From Burkholderiales bacterium (GTDB taxonomy: Bacteria; Pseudomonadota; Gammaproteobacteria; Burkholderiales; Burkholderiaceae_C), in the NCBI GenBank assembly GCA_947474415.1, contig CANJKD010000229.1, positions 1 through 5,235 on the forward strand: a stretch of DNA of 5,235 nt, in the 5' to 3' direction. A model generated the notes under the pieces. It saw nothing but the letters and a program-made list of their open reading frames with translations. It was not told the origin of the DNA and made no database searches. Shown here piece after piece: positions 1-5,235 of this stretch. Numbering within the stretch: position 1 is the stretch's first letter; each line of letters starts with the position of its first letter. The translations under genes were made by a program, and so were the position numbers.

Positions 1-846
1 CCGGCTGCCGGTCGGCTGGTGGCGCTGACAGCCACGCGCGGCGAGCCGGTCGGAGCGGGCGCGCCGCTGTTCCGTATCGAGTCGCCCGACGACAGCGCCC
101 TGCTCGCCGAGGCCGAGGCCCGTGTCGCGCAACTTGCCGCGCAACAGGCCGACCTGGCCAAGGGCAAGCGGCCGGATGAACTGGCCGTGACCGCCGCGCA
201 GGCGGCGCAGGCGCGCAGCGCACTCGCGCAGGCCGAGATGCAGCTCACTCGCGAGCGCGGGTTGGCGCGCGAAGGCTTCGTCAGCGGTACCCGGCTCGAC
301 AGCCTGACCGCCGACCGCGACGAAGCAGCCGCCCGCCTGCGCGAGCTCGAAGCGCAACAGCGCGTGGGCCGGCTCGCTGGCCGCGACGACACGCGCCGTG
401 CCGCCGACGCCGCGCTGCTCGCCGGCAGCGCGCAGGCCAGCCAGCTGCGCGCGCGCCTGGCCGACAAGACCGTGCGTGCGCCCGCAGCGGCGACGGTGGA
501 AGACACGCTGTTCCGGGTCGGCGAATGGGTCGGCGCCGGCACGCCGGTCGTGAACCTGCTGCCGCCGGCCGCGCTGAAGGTGCGCTTCTTCGTCGCCGAA
601 GCACAGTTGCCGCGCCTCAAGCCGAATGACGCCGTCACGCTGCACTGCGACGGCTGCGACGCGCCCATCGAAGCGCGCATCCGCTTCATCGCGCGCAGCG
701 CCGAATTCACGCCGCCGGTCATCTACAGCCGCGAGCAGCGCGCGAAGCTGGTGTTTCTGGTCGAGGCCTGGCCGGCGCCGGCCGACGCCATGAAGCTGCG
801 GGCCGGCCAGCCGGTCGACGTGGCCTTGGCGGGCGCGGTTCGATGA
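1..846 (+). CDS. Periplasmic adaptor (HlyD/YbhG-like membrane fusion protein), 5'-truncated
   Basis: This is the C-terminal 281 residues of an adaptor that links an inner-membrane ABC exporter to an outer-membrane channel. The frame is open from base 1, so the true start, with any signal peptide or membrane anchor, lies upstream; the GTG at 19 sits inside the first lipoyl half-motif and is not a credible start. Visible in order are the first biotinyl-lipoyl half (about residues 4-26, with GEPVGAGAPLF), an Ala/Gln/Arg/Glu-rich alpha-helical hairpin (about 31-145), the second lipoyl half (about 157-189, with VRAPAAATV and GEWVGAGTPV) and a beta-barrel domain carrying FTPPVIYSREQRAKLVF (236-252). 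From memory, that last string is typical of the YbhG/YhiI branch. A CxxC pair (Cys216, Cys219) lies in the beta domain. The stop overlaps the ATPase start (ATGA, 843-846), so the gene is operonic with the pump. The family call is strong; the substrate is unknown. Confidence 0.9.
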   Translation, partial: PAAGRLVALTATRGEPVGAGAPLFRIESPDDSALLAEAEARVAQLAAQQADLAKGKRPDELAVTAAQAAQARSALAQAEMQLTRERGLAREGFVSGTRLDSLTADRDEAAARLRELEAQQRVGRLAGRDDTRRAADAALLAGSAQASQLRARLADKTVRAPAAATVEDTLFRVGEWVGAGTPVVNLLPPAALKVRFFVAEAQLPRLKPNDAVTLHCDGCDAPIEARIRFIARSAEFTPPVIYSREQRAKLVFLVEAWPAPADAMKLRAGQPVDVALAGAVR

Positions 847-1805
847 GCGCAGCGCCGGCCGACAGGGTGGCTGCAGCCGCTGCCGATGCCGAGGCCAGCA
901 GCGCCGACGACGTGATCGCGGTCCGGGGCCTGACCAAGCGCTACGGCGACAAGACCGTGGTCGACGGCCTGAACATGCGCGTGCGGCGCGGCGAGATCTT
1001 TGGCTTCCTGGGGCCGAACGGCAGTGGCAAGACGACCTCGATCCGCATGCTTTGCGGGCTGCTCACGCCCGACACCGGCACCGGCCGCACGCTGGGCTTC
1101 GACATCGTTACCGAGTCGGCGCAGATCAAGCGCCGTGTCGGCTACATGACGCAGCGCTTCGGCCTCTACGACGACCTGACGATCCGCGAGAACCTCGACT
1201 TCATCGCCCGCATGTACGCCATGGACCGCCGGCGTGAACGCATCGACCAGGCCTTGGCACGGCTCGGCCTTGTCGAGCGTTCGGGCCAGCTTGCCGGCAA
1301 GCTGTCGGGCGGCTGGAAGCAGCGCGTGGCGCTCGCCGCCTGCATGCTGCACGAGCCGCAACTGCTGCTGCTCGACGAGCCCACCGCCGGGGTCGACCCG
1401 CAGGCGCGCCGCACCTTCTGGGAAGAGATCCACGGCCTCGCCGAGCAGGGCGTGACGGTGCTGGTGTCCACCCACTACATGGACGAAGCCGAGCGTTGCC
1501 ACCGGCTCGCCTACATCGCCTACGGCAAGCTGCTGGCGAGCGGAACGCCGGCCGAGTTGATCGCGCAATCGGGTCTGCACAGCTGGGAAGGGCAAGGCGC
1601 GGACGTGGTGAAGCTGGCCGCGCAGATCGAGGCGACTGAAGGCGTGGAACTCGTCACGCGCTTTGGCAACAGCCTGCACGTGAGCGGCCGCGACGCCGCA
1701 GCGCTCGATGCCGCTATCCACCGTTTCGGCTCGGTCGGCGACTGGCGGCCGCTGCCCGCGACACTCGAAGACGTGTTCATTTTTCTGATGCGCGGTGCCG
1801 TATGA
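843..1805 (+). CDS. ABC exporter ATP-binding protein, single nucleotide-binding domain
   Basis: This cytoplasmic ATPase subunit (320 aa) would dimerise and hydrolyse ATP to drive the permease encoded next. All key motifs are present: A-loop Tyr34, Walker A GPNGSGKTT (57-65), Q-loop Gln104 (YMTQRFGLYDDLT), signature LSGGWKQR (154-161), Walker B LLLLDE (174-179), D-loop region AGVDP (182-186) and H-loop His211 (STHYMDEAE). The order and wording match the drug/multidrug ABC-2 class (CcmA/YbhF/DrrA-like). A C-terminal extension (about 235-320) ends in LEDVFIFLMRG, as is common in that class. The ATG at 843 is chosen because it overlaps the adaptor stop as ATGA; there is no strong ribosome binding site, so translational coupling is likely. 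About 22 Ala-rich residues precede the first strand, so an internal GTG (867 or 912) is possible but less likely. YbhF and RbbA carry two fused ATPase domains, whereas this has one, so a homodimer is inferred. Confidence 0.95.
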   Translation: MSAAPADRVAAAAADAEASSADDVIAVRGLTKRYGDKTVVDGLNMRVRRGEIFGFLGPNGSGKTTSIRMLCGLLTPDTGTGRTLGFDIVTESAQIKRRVGYMTQRFGLYDDLTIRENLDFIARMYAMDRRRERIDQALARLGLVERSGQLAGKLSGGWKQRVALAACMLHEPQLLLLDEPTAGVDPQARRTFWEEIHGLAEQGVTVLVSTHYMDEAERCHRLAYIAYGKLLASGTPAELIAQSGLHSWEGQGADVVKLAAQIEATEGVELVTRFGNSLHVSGRDAAALDAAIHRFGSVGDWRPLPATLEDVFIFLMRGAV

Positions 1806-2968
1806 ATGGCGCACCCGGCACCGCCTTCAGCGTCGCGCGGCTCTACGCCGTCATCCTGAAGGAGTTCATCCAGCTGAGGCGCGACCGGCTCACCTTCGCG
1901 ATGATGATCGGCGTGCCACTGATGCAACTCACGCTTTTCGGCTTCGCGATCAACAGTGACCCGAAGCAGCTGCCCACCATCGTCGTTGCGCAGGAGCACA
2001 CGGTGTTCACGCGCAGCGTGGTGCACGCGATGCAGAACAGCGGCTATTTCCGCATCGTCGCCTCCACCGACGACCCGCGCGTGGCCGATGCAGCGCTCGC
2101 CAGCGGCACGGCCCAGTTCGCACTCACCGTGCCGGCCGGCTTCGCACGTGACCTGCAACGCGGCGCGCGGGCGCAGTTGCTGGTCGAGGCCGATGCCACC
2201 GACCCGTCGGCCACCGGCAACGCCATTGCCGCCTTGCTGCAGCTCGCCACCACGGCCCTGCAGCATGACCTGACCGGCCCGCTCGCGGCCCCGAACGCAG
2301 CGGCGGGTGGCACGGCCGGTGCAGCGCCTTTCGAGCTGGTGATCCAGCGCCGCTACAACCCCGAGGGCATCACCCAATACAACATCGTGCCGGGTCTGAT
2401 GGGCGTGATCCTGACGATGACGATGATCATGATGACGGCGCTGGGCATCACCCGCGAGGTCGAGCGCGGCACGATGGAAAACCTGCTCGCCACACCGGTG
2501 CAGCCGATCGAGGTGATGGTCGGCAAGATCGCGCCGTATGTGGTGATCGGCTATGTGCAGGTGGCGGTGATCCTGCTGGCTGCGCGCTTCCTGTTCGCGG
2601 TGCCTTTCGTCGGCCACATGGCCGTGTTGCTGCTCGGCACGCTGGTGTTCATTGCCGCGAACCTCACGGTCGGCATCACGATCAGCAGCGTGGCGCGCAA
2701 CCAGACCCAGGCGATGCAGATGACCTTCTTCTTCTTCCTGCCGTCGCTGCTGCTGTCGGGCTTCATGTTCCCGTTCCGCGGCATGCCGGAATGGGCGCAG
2801 ACCATCGGCGAGGTGCTGCCGCTGACGCACTTCCTGCGCATCATCCGTGGCGTGATGCTGAAGGGCAACAGCCTGGCCGACATCTGGCCGCACCTGTGGC
2901 CGCTGCTGCTGTTCACGGCGCTGGTGCTGGCCGTGGGCTTGAAGCGCTACCGCCGAACGCTTGATTGA
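1802..2968 (+). CDS. ABC-2 type exporter permease
   Basis: This inner-membrane subunit (388 aa) forms the transport path of the exporter. It has the ABC-2 permease layout seen in YbhR/YbhS/YhhJ. A cytoplasmic N-terminus with KEFIQLRRDRLT (20-31) leads into a first hydrophobic segment (about 31-50). A large soluble, presumably periplasmic domain follows (about 51-190). A five-segment membrane region then covers about 196-215, 244-266, 271-297, 305-325 and 364-382. The strings EVERGTMENLLATPVQPIEV (219-238) and SVARNQTQAMQM (296-307) are family hallmarks on cytoplasmic loops, the first near the ATPase contact. The start ATG overlaps the ATPase stop as ATGA (1802-1805) without a clear ribosome binding site. 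YbhFSR-type pumps usually have two permeases, but here only one follows before an unrelated gene, so a homodimeric permease is likely unless another is encoded upstream. The substrate cannot be inferred. Confidence 0.94.
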   Translation: MNGAPGTAFSVARLYAVILKEFIQLRRDRLTFAMMIGVPLMQLTLFGFAINSDPKQLPTIVVAQEHTVFTRSVVHAMQNSGYFRIVASTDDPRVADAALASGTAQFALTVPAGFARDLQRGARAQLLVEADATDPSATGNAIAALLQLATTALQHDLTGPLAAPNAAAGGTAGAAPFELVIQRRYNPEGITQYNIVPGLMGVILTMTMIMMTALGITREVERGTMENLLATPVQPIEVMVGKIAPYVVIGYVQVAVILLAARFLFAVPFVGHMAVLLLGTLVFIAANLTVGITISSVARNQTQAMQMTFFFFLPSLLLSGFMFPFRGMPEWAQTIGEVLPLTHFLRIIRGVMLKGNSLADIWPHLWPLLLFTALVLAVGLKRYRRTLD

Positions 2969-2995
2969 GATGCCCCTTACACCGTGGGTAGTGCG

Positions 2996-3005
2996 ATGTG
3001 CACAT
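2996..3005. promoter_or_regulatory. Candidate operator palindrome for the toxin-antitoxin module
   Basis: The bases ATGTGCACAT form a perfect 10-base inverted repeat. It sits in the short gap after the permease gene, 21 bases before the antitoxin ATG and 10 bases before its ribosome binding site. A GTGC direct repeat (2991-2994 and 2998-3001) overlaps it. Ribbon-helix-helix antitoxins commonly repress their own operon by binding short palindromes here, so a role as operator is inferred from position and symmetry. I could not place convincing -35/-10 boxes around it. Confidence 0.4.
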
Positions 3006-3015
3006 TCAACCACTT

Positions 3016-3020
3016 GGAGG
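3016..3020 (+). promoter_or_regulatory. Ribosome binding site of the antitoxin gene
   Basis: GGAGG lies six bases before the ATG at 3027. It is the clearest Shine-Dalgarno sequence in the window. It fixes the antitoxin start at 3027 rather than at the in-frame TTG at 2961, which would overlap the permease end and add 22 residues unlike the family. Confidence 0.8.
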
Positions 3021-3026
3021 TTCACG

Positions 3027-3269
3027 ATGTCCACGACCATGACCATCCGTCTTGAAGACGAAGTCAAGGACCGCCTTGACGTTCTTGCTGAGGCGACCCA
3101 GCGCAGCAAGTCGTTCCTGGCGGCCGAAGCCATCCGCGTGTACGTTGAGAGCAACGAATGGCAGATCGGCGAGACTCAGGCGGCACTGAAAGAGGCGGAC
3201 GCCGGGGACTTTGCCAGCGCCAAGGACGTTGCCGCTCTGGCCAGGAAGTGGAAAGTGAATGCAGGTTAA
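3027..3269 (+). CDS. Type II antitoxin, ribbon-helix-helix (CopG/ParD-like) family
   Basis: This 80-residue protein is expected to bind and neutralise the toxin encoded next and to repress the shared promoter as a dimer. The N-terminus fits a ribbon-helix-helix fold: a DNA-contacting beta strand TMTIRL (4-9), helix A DEVKDRLDVLAEAT (11-24), and helix B starting with the SKSFLAAEAIRVYVE stretch (27-41). The C-terminal half (about 44-80, with NEWQIGETQAALKEADAG) is acidic and helical and is presumably the toxin-binding arm. The length is typical. The start follows from the GGAGG at 3016-3020. The gene overlaps the toxin by 11 bases in another frame, the standard antitoxin-first order. It uses CTT, GTT and CGT codons more freely than the flanking genes, which hints at separate acquisition. 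A YacA- or RelB-like label would fit equally well; the family is clear and the exact subtype is not. Confidence 0.9.
   Translation: MSTTMTIRLEDEVKDRLDVLAEATQRSKSFLAAEAIRVYVESNEWQIGETQAALKEADAGDFASAKDVAALARKWKVNAG
3243..3248 (+). promoter_or_regulatory. Probable ribosome binding site of the toxin gene
   Basis: AGGAAG lies ten bases before the toxin ATG at 3259, inside the antitoxin coding sequence. A second purine run, GGAAAG (3250-3255), is only three bases from the start and is too close to be ideal. A site weaker than that of the antitoxin, together with the overlapping genes, fits lower toxin output through translational coupling (inference). Confidence 0.45.
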
Positions 3270-3543
3270 GTGGCTGCGCAAGGCACTGCGCAACCTCGAC
3301 GACAAAGCCACGTACATCGCGATGGATGATGCGGTGGCGGCGCGCCTCGTGGTCAGCCGTGTCCTTGGCGCCGTGGCCTCACTCGCAGAGCAGCCGGGCC
3401 TCGGTCGTCCGGGTCGAGTGCCGGGCACTCGCGAACTGGTCGTGCTCAAGACTCACTTGATCGTGCCGTACCGGGTGCGGGGCCCGCTGATTGAAGTCTT
3501 CCGCGTGTTCCATACGTCGCGCCGGCTTCCGGATCGCTGCTAG
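3259..3543 (+). CDS. Type II toxin, ParE/RelE family
   Basis: This 94-residue basic protein is the toxin partner of the preceding antitoxin. Visible family features are the N-terminal helical hairpin with W5, A9, L13 and Y19, the loop GLGRPGRVPGTREL (47-60), the core strand LIVPYRV (67-73), and the closing strand IEVFRVFHTSRRLP (78-91) with its conserved Arg, His and Arg-Arg. The GTREL...VPYRV...RVFH..RR..P pattern is closer to ParE than to RelE. ParE proteins poison DNA gyrase while RelE cleaves mRNA on the ribosome; which activity applies here cannot be read from the sequence. The length is normal for the family, and no frameshift or missing core strand is seen, so the gene looks intact. 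The ATG is inside the last codons of the antitoxin, giving tight co-expression. The gene ends 48 bases before the convergent helicase gene's stop. Confidence 0.92.
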   Translation: MQVKWLRKALRNLDDKATYIAMDDAVAARLVVSRVLGAVASLAEQPGLGRPGRVPGTRELVVLKTHLIVPYRVRGPLIEVFRVFHTSRRLPDRC

Positions 3544-3591
3544 GCACAGCCAACTCGGGTCAAACGCAACTTGACTGGCCCGCCAGGTTCG

Positions 3592-5235
3592 TTACGCCCA
3601 CTGCGAACGGACCCGCGCCGCCACATCGAAAGGCGCGGTCGAGCCACTGGCTGCTGGTTCGGTGCCCGCGCTGATGGCTTCCACTTGCTGCGCACCGCCC
3701 GTCACACGCTCGAAACTCCTCGCCACCTCGGGCGGAATGAAGCGCGACAGCGAGCCGTACAAATGCTTGTCGCCGAAGCTGCGCTGCTGCGTCACGTAGA
3801 AGCGCTGCGGCACCATCAGGTGCAGGTGCTGCTTGGCGCGCGTCATCGCCACATAGAGCAGGCGGCGCTCTTCCTCGATCTGCGCCGCGTCGCCGGTTGC
3901 CATGTCGGAGGGCATGCAGCCATCGACCACATTGAGCACGAACACCGCGCCCCACTCCTGGCCCTTCGCGGCGTGGATGGTCGAGAGGATCACGTAGTCT
4001 TCGTCGAGCCCCGGCGGGCCCGATTCGTCGCTGGTGGCCTCGGGCGGGTCGAGCGTCAACTCGGTCAGGAAGCGCTCGCGCGTGGCGTAGCCGGCCGCCA
4101 TGCGTGACAGCTGATCGAGGTCACCCTGGCGCACTGCCGCGTCTTCATGCAGGCGCTGCAATTGCGGCACGTACCAGCGCAAGATGCGCTCGATCTCGGA
4201 CGGCCACGCACTGGCTCCGGGTTCACCACGGGGTTTGTCGGCGGATTCGTCGGCGGGTTCGTCATCTCCCTGCAGTGATTCGAAGGTGCCGACGAACGCT
4301 CGCCATGCGTCGGTCGCAGCCGGTGGCGGCTTGAAGGCGCGCAGCGCGTCCACCGGCTCGGCCGCCGCCGCCATCAGGTCCATCAAACGCTTCGCGCTCG
4401 CGGTGCCGATGCCCGGCACGAGCTGCGCGACGCGCAAGCCGGCCATGCGGGCACGCGGGTTCTGCGCCCAGCGCAGCACCGACAACAGGTCTTTCACGTG
4501 CGTGGCTTCGAGGAACTTCAGGCCACCGAACTTGACGAACGGGATGTTGCGCCGGGTGAGTTCGAGTTCGAGCGCCGCGCTGTGGTGCGAGGTCCGGAAC
4601 AGCACGGCCTGGCCCTTCAGGCGCAGGCCGGCTTCGCGCTGGCGCAGGATCTCGTCGGCGACCCAGCCGGCCTGCGCGGCTTCGTCCAACACCGTGACGA
4701 GCGTGGGTTTGCTGGATGACGCCGAGTCGCTCCACAGCTGCTTCGTGAAGCGCTGCGCGGCGAGTGCGATGACCTGGTTCGAGGCTTCCAGAATCGGCTG
4801 CGTCGAGCGGTAGTTGCGTTCCAGCGTGATGACGCGCGCGGGCGGCGTGAACAATGCCGGGAAGTCGAGGATGTTGCGCACCTCGGCGGCACGGAACGAA
4901 TAGATCGCCTGCGCGTCGTCGCCCACCACCGTCAGGCCGTGGCCATCGGGTTTGAGGGCCAGCAAGATGCCGGCCTGGAGCCGGTTCGTGTCTTGGTACT
5001 CGTCGACCAGCACCTGCTGGAAGCGCGCCGACAAGGCGGCCGCCAGCACGGGCTCGGCCATCATTTCTGACCAGTAGAGCAGCAGGTCGTCGTAGTCGAG
5101 CGCCTGCTGGTGCTGCTTCTCGGCCACGTAGGCGCGGAACAAGCGCTTCAGTTCGGCTTCCCATTCGCGGCACCACGGGAACACCGTGGCCAGCACCTCG
5201 GCCAACGGCGTGCGGCTGTTCACCACGCGCGAGTA
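3592..5235 (-). CDS. UvrD/Rep-type superfamily 1 ATP-dependent DNA helicase, N-terminus outside window
   Basis: This is an ATP-driven single-stranded DNA translocase/helicase of the UvrD/PcrA/Rep group, acting in DNA repair or replication restart. The frame is open through the right edge, so the start and motifs Q, I (Walker A) and Ia lie beyond it; 547 residues are visible, and relatives are usually about 650-750 aa. Numbering from the GTG codon at 5226 (not the real start), the motifs are II VDEYQDTN (74-81), III VVGDDAQAIYSFRAA (100-114), IV LERNYRST (135-142), a UvrD-like FGGLKFLEATHVKDLL stretch (233-248), a helix-hairpin-helix-like PGIGTASAKRL in domain 2B (271-281), V STIHAAKGQEW (415-425) and VI EEERRLLYVAMTRAK (451-465), with Arg463 as the likely arginine finger. 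All catalytic residues in view are kept. A repeat-built acidic linker interrupts it at about 320-340. The poorly conserved tail (about 505-544) resembles the variable C-termini of the family. It is transcribed towards the toxin gene. UvrD, Rep or a lineage-specific paralogue cannot be separated here. Confidence 0.94.
   Translation of the reverse strand, partial: YSRVVNSRTPLAEVLATVFPWCREWEAELKRLFRAYVAEKQHQQALDYDDLLLYWSEMMAEPVLAAALSARFQQVLVDEYQDTNRLQAGILLALKPDGHGLTVVGDDAQAIYSFRAAEVRNILDFPALFTPPARVITLERNYRSTQPILEASNQVIALAAQRFTKQLWSDSASSSKPTLVTVLDEAAQAGWVADEILRQREAGLRLKGQAVLFRTSHHSAALELELTRRNIPFVKFGGLKFLEATHVKDLLSVLRWAQNPRARMAGLRVAQLVPGIGTASAKRLMDLMAAAAEPVDALRAFKPPPAATDAWRAFVGTFESLQGDDEPADESADKPRGEPGASAWPSEIERILRWYVPQLQRLHEDAAVRQGDLDQLSRMAAGYATRERFLTELTLDPPEATSDESGPPGLDEDYVILSTIHAAKGQEWGAVFVLNVVDGCMPSDMATGDAAQIEEERRLLYVAMTRAKQHLHLMVPQRFYVTQQRSFGDKHLYGSLSRFIPPEVARSFERVTGGAQQVEAISAGTEPAASGSTAPFDVAARVRSQWA
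4232..4267. repeat. 12-base imperfect tandem repeat within the helicase gene
   Basis: Three consecutive 12-base units lie in frame: GGTTTGTCGGCG, GATTCGTCGGCG and GGTTCGTCATCT. The first two differ at two positions, and the third shares the first eight bases of the pattern and diverges at its end. On the coding (minus) strand they give the four-residue units DEPA, DESA and DKPR. The unit length is a multiple of three, so copy changes would keep the reading frame. The repeat encodes a flexible, charged linker rather than a helicase motif. Confidence 0.75.

Noticed and set aside
723..1814. A 363-codon open frame on the minus strand opposite the ATPase gene
   Set aside because: It mirrors an unmistakable ABC ATPase with all motifs. 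Its product is His/Ala/Arg/Gln-rich with no recognisable domain, as expected for the antisense of GC-rich coding DNA.
2961..3006. Sigma-70-like promoter for the toxin-antitoxin module (TTGATT at 2961 or TTACAC at 2977)
   Set aside because: No matching -10 hexamer at acceptable spacing; the pairs I tried are poor matches, so no promoter is annotated.
3008..3022. Small hairpin AACC/GGTT that could mask the antitoxin ribosome binding site
   Set aside because: A four-pair stem with a seven-base loop is within chance expectation and is unlikely to be stable.
2961..3026. Longer antitoxin starting at TTG 2961
   Set aside because: The extra 22 residues do not look like a ribbon-helix-helix start, would overlap the permease stop, and lie upstream of the strong GGAGG that serves ATG 3027.
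1520..3154. A 544-codon open frame on the minus strand opposite the permease
   Set aside because: It runs antisense across three genes, and its product is dominated by His, Arg and Gln runs with no fold signature. GC-rich codon bias explains the missing stops.
3568..3589. Possible terminator hairpin in the convergent gap (CTGGC-CC-GCCAG, 3575-3586)
   Set aside because: The loop would be only two to four bases, the stem is short, extension needs a bulge, and neither strand has a T-run. It is too weak to call.
3571..4107. Plus-strand open frames within the helicase gene (also 4184-4813)
   Set aside because: They are antisense to conserved helicase motifs and have no family resemblance or ribosome binding site.

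Overview
The window is uniformly GC-rich coding DNA with strong G/C preference at third codon positions and almost no intergenic space. The protein types suggest a Gram-negative proteobacterium, most likely a betaproteobacterium of the Burkholderiales. That placement is an inference from composition and general resemblance, not a database match. I count six genes, two of them cut by the window edges, and no RNA genes, insertion sequences or CRISPR.

Bases 1-2968 (+) are the end of an export operon. It holds a 5'-truncated periplasmic adaptor (HlyD / YbhG-YhiI-like membrane fusion protein), a single-domain ABC ATPase with all canonical motifs, and an ABC-2 type permease. Both junctions are ATGA stop/start overlaps (843-846 and 1802-1805), which indicates co-transcription and translational coupling. 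Together the three would form a MacAB- or YbhFSR-like pump: two ATPase subunits power the inner-membrane permease, and the adaptor bridges to an outer-membrane channel that is not encoded here. The substrate cannot be read from the sequence.

Bases 2969-3543 (+) hold a compact type II toxin-antitoxin module: an 80-residue ribbon-helix-helix antitoxin and a 94-residue ParE/RelE-fold toxin that overlaps it by 11 bases. A strong ribosome binding site sets the antitoxin start, and a perfect 10-base palindrome just upstream is a candidate autoregulatory operator. The module appears less GC-biased in codon choice than its neighbours, which would fit separate acquisition.

Bases 3592-5235 (-) encode the C-terminal part, probably more than three quarters, of a UvrD/Rep-type superfamily 1 DNA helicase. 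It converges on the toxin gene across a 48-base gap. Motifs II to VI are intact; the N-terminal Walker A region lies beyond the right edge. A small 12-base tandem repeat makes an acidic, proline-containing linker inside it.

I see no convincing evidence of a new system. The most check-worthy points are the candidate toxin-antitoxin operator, the one-ATPase/one-permease exporter layout and the repeat-built linker in the helicase.
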